NCBI RefSeq assembly: GCF_002262885.1
Contig: NZ_NKYF01000014.1
Coordinates: forward strand, 1 to 64,000
Source of the DNA: Pseudonocardia sp. MH-G8
Lineage (GTDB): Bacteria > Actinomycetota > Actinomycetes > Mycobacteriales > Pseudonocardiaceae
Direction of reading: 5' to 3'
DNA length: 64,000 bases
In this document: positions 32,106 through 40,625 of the stretch, one piece after another
How the letters are laid out: every line of letters begins with the position of its first letter
Numbering within the stretch: the first letter of the stretch is position 1
Translations under genes and position numbers: made by a program
The notes under the pieces: generated by a model
Databases searched by the model: none
What the model saw: only the letters and a program-made list of their open reading frames with translations
Told to the model about the DNA's origin: nothing

Positions 32106-34660
32106 CGCGTGGCCGGTTCGGCGAGCGCCACCAGCCGGTCGACGACGCGGCAGCGGAAGGCGGCCGCGAGCGCCAGGTAGCAGCCGAGCACCGCGGGTAC
32201 GGCGATCGCGAACACCTCGGGCACGACCGCGAGACCGAAGGGGGACGCGAGCGCGGGGACCGACGCCACGACCAGGAACGTCACCGTGAGCAGGGCGGCG
32301 AGCCAGGCGGGCCGCCGGTCGGGGACCGGCGCGGTCCACGCCGCGAAGACCCGGTGCGGCGGCTTCAGGAAGAGCAGCACCACGAACGACGAGAGCGTGA
32401 CGAACGCCGACAGGCCGGTCTGCGCGCCGATGGTCACCGCGGCCTCGACGAACCCGGGTTCGCCGTAGGCCACGCCGGTGACGGCCTCGAACCCGGCGAG
32501 CTCCTGCGCCGAGATGGCGCCCGCGCGGATCCTGGCCGGGAGCCAGACCTGGAGCAGCGTGTAGACCAGCGTGGCGATCGTCGCGGTGACGACCGTGACC
32601 GGGGCGACGAAGCGGGCGAGGTTGCGCAGCAGGTGCGGGTCGGGGGCGGTGGGGCGCGCCCAGAACGACAGGCACAGCGTCGGAAGCCCCACCGTCAGCA
32701 CGGTCAGGCCGACCTGGGTCGGGGTGTAGGGGAACGCGAGCCCCAGCGCCGCCGTGATCAGGATGATCAGTGCTTGCACGGCGACCCGGGTCAGGAACAG
32801 GTACATCGAGGTCGACAGCCCGTCGATGATCCGACGGCCCTCGGTGCGGGCGGGCAGCAGCGCGGCGAACGAGTCGTCGAGCAACACGATGTCGGCGACG
32901 TCGCGGGTGACGGGGCTGCCCGAGCGCATCGCGACGCCGACGTGGGCACGCTTCAGCGCGCGGGCATCGTTGACGCCGTCGCCCAGCATCGCGACGTGGT
33001 GCCCCCGGCGCCGCAGCGCGTCGACGACCCGCTCCTTCTGCTCCGGGGTGACCCGCCCGTACACCGTGGTGCGTTCCACCAGCTCGTCGAGCGCGTCGTC
33101 GTCGAGGGTGTCGAGGAACGGGCCCGCAACCGGGGTACCGGTCCCGATCCCGGCCCGGCTCGCCAGCGCCGCGACCGTGCGCGGGTCGTCGCCGGAGAGC
33201 ACCGTGACCGCGACGCCCTTCTCACGGAAGCGCCGGACGCTCTCCACCACCTCGTTGCGCAGCTCGTCGGCGAGTACGACCAGTGCCACGGGGTCCAACG
33301 CGGGGAGTGCGGGCCGGCCGTCGCCGCCGCGCAGCGGTGCACCGTGGTGGGTGGTGCGGGCCAGCAGCAGGACCCGCAGCCCGCGGTGCGCCCGGTCGGC
33401 GACCATCCCGTCGTCGATCCCGGGAACGCCGATCCCGGGCGACAGGTGCGGGGCGAGCACCTCCGGTGCGCCCAGGACCCACCCCGCTCCGTCGAGGGTG
33501 ACCTGCCCGGACCAGCGCAGCGCGGAGGTGAAGGCGATCTCGTCGCGCAGCGGCCACGCCTCGCCGGGGAGCGAGACGGCCAGCGCGGTGCAGGTCAGGT
33601 TCGCCTGCGTCACCGAGGCGGCGTACCTGGCGAGCGCGTCCCGCACGTCGTCGGAGCTGTCGCCGCCGAGTGGCCGCACCTCCGTGAGCGTCAGCCTGCC
33701 GGTCGTCAGGGTGCCGGTCTTGTCGGTGCAGACGACGTCGACGTGGCTGACCGACTCGACCGCGTTCACCTGCTGCACCAGGGCGCCGCGCGGCGCGATG
33801 CGGGCTGCGCCGCGCACGTAGGAGACGGCCACCAGGAAGAACAGGCCGTAGGGCACCAGGCCGACGAGCACCGCGGTGATCTGCACGATGCCCAGGAACG
33901 ACTGGCCCCCCAGCACGGCCTGGCCCAGCACCAACGCGCTGAGGGCGAGGGTGAGGACCATGGTCAGGCGGACGACGCCGTCGATCTGGCGCTGCAGCGG
34001 TGTGCGGTCGGTGGTGAGCTTGCGCGCTTCCGTGGTGAGACGGCCGGCGTAGCTGTGTGCGCCGACGAGTTCGGCGCGCTGCCAGCCGTTCCCCGCGACG
34101 CAGTGGCTGCCCGACAGCACGGTCTCGCCGACGCCGCGGACGACCGGGTCCGACTCGCCGGTCAGCAGCGATTCGTCGGCCTCGACGCGCCCCGCGACGA
34201 CCGGCCCGTCGACGACGATCTGCTCCCCGGCGCGAACGCGCACCAGATCACCGCGGACCACCTCTGCCGCCGCGACGGTGACCTCGGCGCCGTCGCGGAC
34301 GACCCGGACGGCGGCGCCGTCCAGCAGCGCGAGCCGGTCCAGCTTGCGCTTGGCGCGGCACTCCTGCACCACTCCGATCAGCGCGTTGACCAGCCCGATC
34401 CCGACACTGGTGAACGCGTCCCCGGGGCGGCCCAGCACGAGCAGCACGACACCGATCGAGAACAGGATCGTGGTGTAGGAGGAGAGGACGTGCGTCGCCA
34501 CGATCGTCGCGTAGCTGCGCGACGTGCCCGTCACCTGGGCGTTGACGCCCCCTGCACGGCGCTGCCCGCTCACCTGGGCGGCGGTCAACCCGGCCGGGGC
34601 GGCGATCGTCGTGGCCGGCGGGGTGGGGGAGACCTCGAGAGGGGGAGCGGGGGCGGGCAC
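32102..34660 (-). CDS. P-type cation-transporting ATPase (CtpE-like)
   Basis: This 852-residue pump has the actuator TGES (LLTGESDPV), the phosphorylation motif DKTGTLTTG, the hinge GDGVNDA and about ten hydrophobic helices. The membrane motif LVPYGLFFL in helix 4 and the lack of N-terminal metal-binding domains place it near actinobacterial CtpE-type (calcium) pumps rather than heavy-metal P1B pumps. It follows the histidine kinase gene by 24 bp and overlaps the DedA-like gene, so the two-component system very likely regulates it. The ion is not certain. Confidence 0.85.
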   Translation of the reverse strand: MPAPAPPLEVSPTPPATTIAAPAGLTAAQVSGQRRAGGVNAQVTGTSRSYATIVATHVLSSYTTILFSIGVVLLVLGRPGDAFTSVGIGLVNALIGVVQECRAKRKLDRLALLDGAAVRVVRDGAEVTVAAAEVVRGDLVRVRAGEQIVVDGPVVAGRVEADESLLTGESDPVVRGVGETVLSGSHCVAGNGWQRAELVGAHSYAGRLTTEARKLTTDRTPLQRQIDGVVRLTMVLTLALSALVLGQAVLGGQSFLGIVQITAVLVGLVPYGLFFLVAVSYVRGAARIAPRGALVQQVNAVESVSHVDVVCTDKTGTLTTGRLTLTEVRPLGGDSSDDVRDALARYAASVTQANLTCTALAVSLPGEAWPLRDEIAFTSALRWSGQVTLDGAGWVLGAPEVLAPHLSPGIGVPGIDDGMVADRAHRGLRVLLLARTTHHGAPLRGGDGRPALPALDPVALVVLADELRNEVVESVRRFREKGVAVTVLSGDDPRTVAALASRAGIGTGTPVAGPFLDTLDDDALDELVERTTVYGRVTPEQKERVVDALRRRGHHVAMLGDGVNDARALKRAHVGVAMRSGSPVTRDVADIVLLDDSFAALLPARTEGRRIIDGLSTSMYLFLTRVAVQALIILITAALGLAFPYTPTQVGLTVLTVGLPTLCLSFWARPTAPDPHLLRNLARFVAPVTVVTATIATLVYTLLQVWLPARIRAGAISAQELAGFEAVTGVAYGEPGFVEAAVTIGAQTGLSAFVTLSSFVVLLFLKPPHRVFAAWTAPVPDRRPAWLAALLTVTFLVVASVPALASPFGLAVVPEVFAIAVPAVLGCYLALAAAFRCRVVDRLVALAEPATR

Positions 34661-34684
34661 GGGGACTCCTGAACGGTGCGGGGA

Positions 34685-36121
34685 TCAGCTCCCCACCACT
34701 GTCGCGGGCCCAGGTGAATCAGGATCATGATGCGAGTCGGAATCGGGTAAGAGACGGCGCGCACCGATCGTGATCCCGATCGCGGCGCCGCCGCCCGGCC
34801 GGTTGCGGGCGAACGCCGTGCCGTCGTGCGCCTCGGCGATGTCGGCGACGATGGCCAGGCCGAGTCCCGAGCCGGGCAGCGACCGTGCGGCGTCCGACCG
34901 GTAGAACCGGTCGAAGACCCGGTCGACGTCGGCGGGGTCGAGCCCGGGGCCGCGGTCGGAGACCGTGATCGTGCCCCGGCGCACCCGGATGTCGATCGGC
35001 CCGGTACCGCCGGTGTCGAACTTGGCCGCGTTCTCCAGCAGGTTCCCGACCGCACGGTCCAGCGCGTTGCGCCGCCCGCGTACCCGCGTGCCGTCGGAGT
35101 CGATGCCGATCGTCCGCCCGCTCCGCCGGCGGGTCCGGTCGGCGGCGGCCCGGACGACCGGGGCCAGATCGACCTCGTCGTCCTCCTCCTCGCCGGTGCG
35201 ACGGGCCAACGCCAGGGTGATCAGCTCTTCGACCAGGTGGGACAGCTCCCGGGTCTCGCCTTCGACGTCGGCGAGCAGCCGCCCCCGCGACGCCGGGTCG
35301 AGCCGGTCGAGGTGGCGCAGCACGCTGGTGTTGGTGCGCAGGCTCGTCAGCGGGGTGCGGAGCTCGTGCGCGGCGTCCTGGATCAGCCGCTCCTGCGCCT
35401 CCCGCGACGCCGCGAGCCGTCGCAGCATCGTGTTGAACGACGACGACAGCCGGGCCACCTCGTCGCGTCCTTGCACCGGCACCTCGCCCGCCCCTGGCCC
35501 GATGGCGCTGACGTCCTCGGCGATAGCGGTCAGCCGGACCAGCCGCCGGGCGATCCGGCGGGCCAGGAGCCAACCGAGCCCCGCCGCGACGACCGTCACC
35601 AGCAGGGCGAGGAGGGTGACCTCCTTCGCGAGCCCGCCCAGCGCCTGGCGGTACACGACGATGTCGACCCCGACCTGCACCGCGCCACGCCCCTCGCCGA
35701 GCGCGGTGGTCAGCACGCGGTAGGCGACGCCGCCGGTCCCGTCGGCGACCGCCACCTCGGTGGTGCTGGTCGCGCCCCGCTGGGTGTCGGACGCCAGTGT
35801 GCGGTCCGTGTCGCGGACGGGGAGGGTCACCGGCTGCCCACCGAGCGGGGTGACGGTGCCGTCGGGAGCGATGCGCTGCGCGATCAGCTGCCGGGACCGG
35901 TCGCCGCGCCCGTCCGGCGGGCCGCCGGGGCGGTCGGTCACCGGGGTCTGCAGCACTCCTTCGTACCCGTTGACGACCGCGGTCGCGGCGGTCTGCAGGG
36001 CGCGGTCCACCTCGCCGTTGAGCCGCTCGACCGTCGAGTAGAACGCGAGTACCCCGACCGCGGCGGCGACGGAGGCGGCGACCATCGCGAAGGCCAGCGC
36101 GAGGCGGGTGCCGAGGTTCAC
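34685..36121 (-). CDS. Sensor histidine kinase
   Basis: This 478-residue kinase has an N-terminal membrane helix (residues 7-25), an extracytoplasmic sensing region to about 165, a second helix at about 170-190, a HAMP domain, the phosphoacceptor box DAAHELRTPLTSL, and the catalytic N-box NLLENAAKF, DRGPGLDP and GSGLGLAIV. It would phosphorylate the response regulator encoded just upstream; the GTG start overlaps that gene's stop. The layout resembles MprB. The signal may be membrane or ion stress, given the pump downstream. Confidence 0.88.
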   Translation of the reverse strand: MNLGTRLALAFAMVAASVAAAVGVLAFYSTVERLNGEVDRALQTAATAVVNGYEGVLQTPVTDRPGGPPDGRGDRSRQLIAQRIAPDGTVTPLGGQPVTLPVRDTDRTLASDTQRGATSTTEVAVADGTGGVAYRVLTTALGEGRGAVQVGVDIVVYRQALGGLAKEVTLLALLVTVVAAGLGWLLARRIARRLVRLTAIAEDVSAIGPGAGEVPVQGRDEVARLSSSFNTMLRRLAASREAQERLIQDAAHELRTPLTSLRTNTSVLRHLDRLDPASRGRLLADVEGETRELSHLVEELITLALARRTGEEEDDEVDLAPVVRAAADRTRRRSGRTIGIDSDGTRVRGRRNALDRAVGNLLENAAKFDTGGTGPIDIRVRRGTITVSDRGPGLDPADVDRVFDRFYRSDAARSLPGSGLGLAIVADIAEAHDGTAFARNRPGGGAAIGITIGARRLLPDSDSHHDPDSPGPATVVGS

Positions 36122-36804
36122 GGCCTGCGCACGGTGTAGCCGACCCCGCGGATCGTGTGGATCACCGGTGGTGCGCCCGCGGCGGCCAGCTTGCGCCGCA
36201 GGTACCCGATGTAGACGGCCAGGTTCTTCGAGTCCGCACCGAAGTCGTAGCCCCAGATCCGCTCGTAGACCCGTGTGTGGTCGAGCACGACCCCCGTGTT
36301 GCGCATGAGCAGCTCGAGCAGGTCGAACTCGGTCTTGGTCAGGATCAGCTCGGTGCTCGCCCACCACACGCGCCGGGCTGCGGGGTCGAGCCTCAGGTCC
36401 CCGACCGTCAGCGTCGGCTCGCGGTCCCCCTCCGGCGGGGCGGCCCGGCGCAGGAGTGCCCGCAGCCGGGCCAGCAGCTCGTCCAGCTCGAAGGGCTTGG
36501 GCAGGTAGTCGTCGGCACCGGCGTCGAGACCGGCCACCCGGTCCTGCGTCTCGACCCGCGCCGTGAGCATCAGCACCGGTACCGGGCTGCCGTCCGCGCG
36601 CAGGACCCGGCAGACGCCGAGCCCGTCGAGGCCCGGCATCATCACGTCCAGGATGAGCACGTCGAAAGCGTCACGACGAGCACGGGTGAGCGCCTGCACC
36701 CCGTCGTCGACCCCGACCACGAGGTATCCCTCGAGTTCCAGCGCGCGGGCCAGCGATTCGCGGATCGCGCGGTCGTCCTCGGCGAGCAGCACGGTGTGGA
36801 CCAC
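36118..36804 (-). CDS. OmpR-family response regulator
   Basis: This 228-residue regulator has a receiver domain with acidic pocket EDD (residues 9-11), phosphoacceptor in LILDVMMPG (about 53) and the KPF lysine, followed by a winged-helix DNA-binding domain with TKTEFDLLELLM and VYIGYLRRKL. It resembles MprA-type regulators. A GTG start lies 5 nt after the TetR stop codon. It likely controls the operon's ATPase and DedA-like genes. Confidence 0.9.
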   Translation of the reverse strand: MVHTVLLAEDDRAIRESLARALELEGYLVVGVDDGVQALTRARRDAFDVLILDVMMPGLDGLGVCRVLRADGSPVPVLMLTARVETQDRVAGLDAGADDYLPKPFELDELLARLRALLRRAAPPEGDREPTLTVGDLRLDPAARRVWWASTELILTKTEFDLLELLMRNTGVVLDHTRVYERIWGYDFGADSKNLAVYIGYLRRKLAAAGAPPVIHTIRGVGYTVRRP

Positions 36805-36809
36805 CGCCG

Positions 36810-37448
36810 TCAGCTGCCCAGCCGGGCTGCGAGACCGTCGAGCACGATGCCGAGGTGCCGTTCGAACCGCCCGTCACCGTCGTCGCGCAGGTGCCCGGCA
36901 CTCTTGACCAGGTCGGCGCCCTCGCCCAGCCAGGCGTCGCGCTCGGCGAGCGAGTACCGCTGCGGGTCGGCTGCGGCTGACTGACCACGCTCCTGCTCCT
37001 CGATGACGAAGCCGACCACGAACGCGGTGACGAGATCGACGGCGTCGTCCGCCTCGGCGAGCGTGAACCCCGCCGCGGTCAGGCGTGCGAGCCAGGACTC
37101 CTTGGCCCTCACCACGTCGGCGTCGGCGATGCGCGTGCCGCTGAAGATGCGGGCGCCGTCCCGGTGGAGCAGGTACTCCGCGCGCAGGATGCGGGCGTAG
37201 GCGCCGACGTCGTCGCGCCAGCCGCTGCCCGGGGGGATCGCCGCCAGGGCGCGGGTGACGCCGCGCATGACGGCGGTGCTCATCTCGTCGAGCAGTTCCT
37301 GCTTGTTGCGGACGTGCCAGTACAGCGCGGGGGCCTGCACGTCGAGCCGGGCGGCGAGCGCGCGGACGGTGATGCCCTCCATGCCCTTCTCGTCGAGCAG
37401 CTCGAGTGCCGTTGCCACGATCCGTTCGCGCGTGATGCCCTTCGCCAC
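36810..37448 (-). CDS. TetR-family regulator (TetR_C type)
   Basis: This 212-residue repressor has the N-terminal helix-turn-helix ITRERIVATALELLDEKG, then VRALAARLDVQAPALYWHV, and the TetR class C-terminal domain (HRDGARIFSGTR). It is the first gene of the five-gene minus-strand operon with a two-component system, a P-type ATPase and a DedA-like protein. Two regulators of different classes at the head of one pump operon suggests both chemical and envelope signals. No clear palindrome was found in the 94-bp divergent region. Confidence 0.87.
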   Translation of the reverse strand: MAKGITRERIVATALELLDEKGMEGITVRALAARLDVQAPALYWHVRNKQELLDEMSTAVMRGVTRALAAIPPGSGWRDDVGAYARILRAEYLLHRDGARIFSGTRIADADVVRAKESWLARLTAAGFTLAEADDAVDLVTAFVVGFVIEEQERGQSAAADPQRYSLAERDAWLGEGADLVKSAGHLRDDGDGRFERHLGIVLDGLAARLGS

Positions 37449-37529
37449 GGTGACACCTTAACAAGGTTCAGGCGCGGCCGGGCGGGGCCGAGGGCCGTTC
37501 CCGTCGCTGGACGATCTTGCCGATCTGAG

Positions 37530-37535
37530 TAGGGT
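37530..37535 (+). promoter_or_regulatory. -10 hexamer TAGGGT for zinc-ribbon gene
   Basis: The hexamer ends 7 nt before the GTG at 37543 without a ribosome binding site, a leaderless layout. Confidence 0.45.
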
Positions 37536-37542
37536 CAGCTGG

Positions 37543-37923
37543 GTGATCTGTCCGAAGTGTCAGAGCAGGATGCACACCGTCGACCGACGCGGGGTGCACA
37601 TCGAGCAGTGCCAGGGCTGCCGCGGGATCTTCCTCGACCGGGGCGAGCTCGAACAGATCGCCAACGCCGAGCAGAGCTTCTACGGCGGGCACTCGGCCCC
37701 GCCGGCGTACGGCCAGGACTCGCCGCCGCCCTACGGCGGCCAGCGCGGGCACGACCCCCGCCACCAAGGTGGCCGGCGCTACGGCGACTCGCCGCCGCCG
37801 CACGGCGGTCGCTACAGCGACTCGCCGCCACCGCGCGGCCACCGCTACAACGACTCGCCGCCGCCCCACGGCCACCGCGGCCACAAGGGTCGCGGGGGCT
37901 TCCTCGGCGAGCTGTTCGGCTGA
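37543..37923 (+). CDS. TFIIB-type zinc-ribbon protein with DSPPP repeats
   Basis: This 126-residue protein begins with a zf-TFIIB domain: ICPKCQSRMHTV, then IEQCQGCRGIFLDRGELEQI, giving four zinc-binding cysteines. After residue 48 it becomes low complexity with four copies of a D-S-P-P-P unit followed by H/Y/R-G (QDSPPPYGG, GDSPPPHGG, SDSPPPRGH, NDSPPPHGH), and ends GFLGELFG. Such proteins are common in actinobacteria and of unknown role. Its stop overlaps the next gene. Confidence 0.85.
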   Translation: MICPKCQSRMHTVDRRGVHIEQCQGCRGIFLDRGELEQIANAEQSFYGGHSAPPAYGQDSPPPYGGQRGHDPRHQGGRRYGDSPPPHGGRYSDSPPPRGHRYNDSPPPHGHRGHKGRGGFLGELFG

Positions 37924-38594
37924 ACGCCGGCGAGCTCCCGGTCGACCTGCAGATCTGCGTCGGCTGCGGTGCCCGGCCGGCGGTGCCGGTCGTCGCACCC
38001 GACGCCGCCGTCCTGATCTGCCGCGACTGTGGCCACCGGCAGCCGTTCCGCCGGTTGCCGATGTTCGCGCTCACCGGGCCGAGCGGCGGGGGTAAGTCGA
38101 CGGTCGCGCGCCTGCTCCAGCCGGCCCTCGCCGACACCGCCGTCGTCGTCGAGCAGGACGTGCTGTGGACGGCCGGACTGCAGGATCCGACCGACGACTT
38201 CGGCGCCTTCCGCTCCACCTGGCTGCGGATGGCCGCGATGATCCACCAAAGCGGGCGGCCGGTCGTGCTGGTCGGCACGGTCGCGCCGGTGCAGTTCGAG
38301 AGCCGTCCGGAGCGGGTGTTCCTCGGCGAGATCCACTACCTGGCGCTCGTGTGCGACCCCGAGGTACTGGCACCCCGGCTCCGGGCCCGCCCCGCGTGGC
38401 GCGGCTGGGACGAGCCGCGCATCGCGGAGACGCTGGAGTTCAACGACTGGCTCCGGCGCAACGGCCCCGCGCTGAACCCGCCGGTGGAACTCCTGGACAC
38501 CACGGACCTCCCGCAAGCAGAAACCGCCGCTGCGGTGACGCGCTGGATCGCAGCGCACCTTCCCGACCGTACGAGCGGCACTCCCGTCCGATAG
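37920..38594 (+). CDS. P-loop nucleoside-kinase-like ATPase with zinc ribbon, apparent CTG start
   Basis: This ~224-residue protein has an N-terminal zinc ribbon (CVGCGARPAV and ICRDCGH), then Walker A GPSGGGKST at about residues 51-59 and a short AAA/kinase fold ending in WIAAHLPDR. It looks like a small nucleotide or sugar kinase; the substrate is unknown. No ATG, GTG or TTG precedes the zinc ribbon in frame; the CTG at 37920 overlaps the upstream stop as CTGA, mimicking the ATGA/GTGA couplings seen elsewhere. A long hairpin covers the stop codon. Confidence 0.7.
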   Translation: MNAGELPVDLQICVGCGARPAVPVVAPDAAVLICRDCGHRQPFRRLPMFALTGPSGGGKSTVARLLQPALADTAVVVEQDVLWTAGLQDPTDDFGAFRSTWLRMAAMIHQSGRPVVLVGTVAPVQFESRPERVFLGEIHYLALVCDPEVLAPRLRARPAWRGWDEPRIAETLEFNDWLRRNGPALNPPVELLDTTDLPQAETAAAVTRWIAAHLPDRTSGTPVR

Positions 38595-38619
38595 AGCGGT
38601 ACGGAAGTGCCGCTCGTAC
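38569..38619. terminator. Long hairpin spanning the stop codon of the P-loop kinase gene
   Basis: Arms GTACGAGCGGCACTCCCGT and ACGGAAGTGCCGCTCGTAC pair at 18 of 19 positions around a 13-nt loop that contains the TAG stop. It could terminate transcription before the metal-uptake operon, whose promoter starts 45 bp further on. Confidence 0.6.
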
Positions 38620-38673
38620 AGCAGATCGTTGTGACCCCACCCCGTATTCGCACCCCCGTCGCTCGATAGTGTG

Positions 38674-38692
38674 AACGATAACGGTTGTCGTT
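38674..38692. promoter_or_regulatory. Fur/Zur-like box upstream of metal-chelate ABC operon
   Basis: AACGATAAC-G-GTTGTCGTT is an inverted repeat matching at eight of nine positions around a single central base. This fits the 7-1-7 spacing of Fur-superfamily sites (TGATAAC-N-GTTATCA style). It directly follows a GATAGT -10 hexamer (38665-38670), so a bound repressor would cover the transcription start. Which metal regulator binds is not determined. Confidence 0.55.
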
Positions 38693-38706
38693 CGTGCTGA
38701 GCGGGG

Positions 38707-39810
38707 GTGCTTGCTGTGCAGGTCGGTGGCGCCTCGGGGGTCGGCCGCTCCGGCTCGCAGACCCGCAAGGGCACCTCGCGCGGGCCACTCGTGGCGGGGG
38801 TGCTGGCCATGGGTGTGGTGCTGGTGGCCTCGGTGGTGGTGACGATCGGCCTCGGATCCGCGACGATCGCGCCGCTCGACACTGCGCGTTATCTGTGGGC
38901 GGCGCTCACCGGCGGCTCGATCACCGCCGCCGAGGTGCCGCAGTACCAGATCGTCTGGCAGGTTCGCACACCGCGCGTGCTGCTCGCGGCCGTCGTCGGA
39001 GCCGGGCTGGGCGTCGTCGGCGTGGTGGTGCAGGCGATGGTGCGCAACGCGCTGGCCGACCCGTTCGTGCTCGGGGTCTCGTCCGGGGCCTCGGCCGGCG
39101 CCGTCGCCGTGATCGTGTTCGGGGTGCTGGCCGGGCTGGGCGTGCACGCGGTGTCCGCCGGCGCCTTCCTCGGTGCCCTGCTCGCCTCGGGGCTGGTCTA
39201 CGCCGCGTCCGCCACCCGTAGCGGCATCACCCCGCTGAGGCTCGTCCTCACCGGCATCGCGCTGTCGTTCGGTTTCCAGGCCGTGATGAGCGTGCTGATC
39301 TACTTCGCCCCGGACGGCGAGGCCACCAGCACCATCCTGTTCTGGACGATGGGCAGCTTCGGTGCCGCGTCGTGGGATTCGCTGCCGGTCGTCGCGGTCG
39401 TCGTCGTCCTCGGGGCGGTGGTGCTGCGACGCTTCGGCCGGGTGCTGGACGCGATGGCGCTGGGCGACGAGACCGCGTCGAGCCTGGGCGTCGACACCGG
39501 TCTCGTCCGCACCGCGCTGTTCGTGCTGACGTCGCTGATGACCGGGGCGATGGTCGCGGTCAGCGGGGCGATCGGGTTCGTGGGGCTGGTGCTGCCGCAC
39601 CTCGTGCGGCTGGTCGTCGGCGCGGGCCACGCGCGGGTGCTGGTCGTCGCCCCGTTCGTCGGGGCGGTCTTCATGGTCTGGGTCGACCTGGTCTCCCGCG
39701 TCCTGGTCGCGCCCCGCGAGCTGCCGCTGGGCGCCATCACCGCGCTCGTCGGGGTGCCGGTCTTCGTCGTCCTGATGCGCCGGCGGGCCTACCTGTTCGG
39801 GGGTCGCTGA
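38707..39810 (+). CDS. FecCD-family ABC transporter permease (metal chelate/cobalamin type)
   Basis: This 367-residue permease has eight to ten helices and the FecCD/BtuC blocks RTPRVLLAAVVGAGLGVVGVVVQ, NALADPFVLGVSSGASAGA and GFVGLVLPHLVRLVVG. It would import an iron or zinc chelate, haem or cobalamin together with the two next genes. Two GTG starts (38707, 38716) are possible. It is the first gene of a three-gene operon behind the Fur/Zur-like box, and the downstream MFS gene is probably co-transcribed. Confidence 0.9.
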   Translation: MLAVQVGGASGVGRSGSQTRKGTSRGPLVAGVLAMGVVLVASVVVTIGLGSATIAPLDTARYLWAALTGGSITAAEVPQYQIVWQVRTPRVLLAAVVGAGLGVVGVVVQAMVRNALADPFVLGVSSGASAGAVAVIVFGVLAGLGVHAVSAGAFLGALLASGLVYAASATRSGITPLRLVLTGIALSFGFQAVMSVLIYFAPDGEATSTILFWTMGSFGAASWDSLPVVAVVVVLGAVVLRRFGRVLDAMALGDETASSLGVDTGLVRTALFVLTSLMTGAMVAVSGAIGFVGLVLPHLVRLVVGAGHARVLVVAPFVGAVFMVWVDLVSRVLVAPRELPLGAITALVGVPVFVVLMRRRAYLFGGR

Positions 39811-40625
39811 TGGAGCTGCGTCTCGAGGCGCTCTCGGTCGTCGTCGACGGGACCGCGCTGGTCAGTGCGCTGTCGCTGGACGTGCCCGACGGGCAGGTGG
39901 TCGGGCTGATCGGCCCCAACGGCAGTGGCAAGTCCACCGCGCTGCGCTGCGTCTACCGGGCGCTGCGTCCCACCTCCGGTGCCGTGCTCGTCGACGGCAC
40001 CGACGTCGTGACGACGAGCCGGCGGCAGAGCGCGCGCCGGGTGGCGGCGCTGACCCAGGAGGGCGGCGCCGACCTCGACTTCACCGTCGCCGAGACCGTC
40101 GCCCTCGGGCGCACGCCGCACAAGCGGGGCACCGAGGCGCTGACGGTGCGCGAGCGCGCGCTGTGCGAGCGCGTGATGGAGCAGCTCGACGTGGCGCACC
40201 TGGCCGGGCGCGGCGTGCTGTCGCTGTCCGGCGGGGAGCGCCAGCGGGTGCTCGCGGCGCGCGCCCTGGTGCAGGAGCCGGAGGTGCTCGTCCTCGACGA
40301 GCCGACCAACCACCTCGACGTGCGGCACCAGATCGAGCTGCTGTCGCTGCTGCGCGGCTCCGGCACCACGGTGCTGGTCGTGCTGCACGACCTGAACCTG
40401 GCCGCCGCCACCTGCGACCGGCTCGGCGTGCTGAGCCGGGGCGAGCTGGTGGCGGCAGGCGAGCCGTGGGACGTGCTCACGGCCGATCTCGTGGAGCGCG
40501 TCTTCGGCGTCACGGCCTCCGTCGTGGCGCACCCGCTGACCGGCGATCCGCAGCTGCTGTACGCGCTCACACCCACCCCGACCCCTGCCGGCGCCGCCGG
40601 CCCACCGGAAGGAACGCACCTGTGA
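39810..40625 (+). CDS. Metal-chelate ABC transporter ATP-binding protein (FecE/BtuD type)
   Basis: This 271-residue ATPase has Walker A GPNGSGKST at about residues 35-43, the signature LSLSGGERQRV, Walker B VLVLDEPTNHLD and the H-loop VLHDLNLA. It energises the FecCD permease. Its ATG overlaps the permease stop (TGATG), and its own stop overlaps the binding-protein start (GTGA), so all three are translationally coupled. The C-terminus ends in a Pro/Thr-rich tail. Confidence 0.92.
   Translation: MELRLEALSVVVDGTALVSALSLDVPDGQVVGLIGPNGSGKSTALRCVYRALRPTSGAVLVDGTDVVTTSRRQSARRVAALTQEGGADLDFTVAETVALGRTPHKRGTEALTVRERALCERVMEQLDVAHLAGRGVLSLSGGERQRVLAARALVQEPEVLVLDEPTNHLDVRHQIELLSLLRGSGTTVLVVLHDLNLAAATCDRLGVLSRGELVAAGEPWDVLTADLVERVFGVTASVVAHPLTGDPQLLYALTPTPTPAGAAGPPEGTHL

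Noticed and set aside
32354..34672. 772-codon plus-strand open frame opposite the P-type ATPase
   Set aside because: The complementary frame has all P-type ATPase motifs; this one is an Arg/Gly/His-rich shadow.
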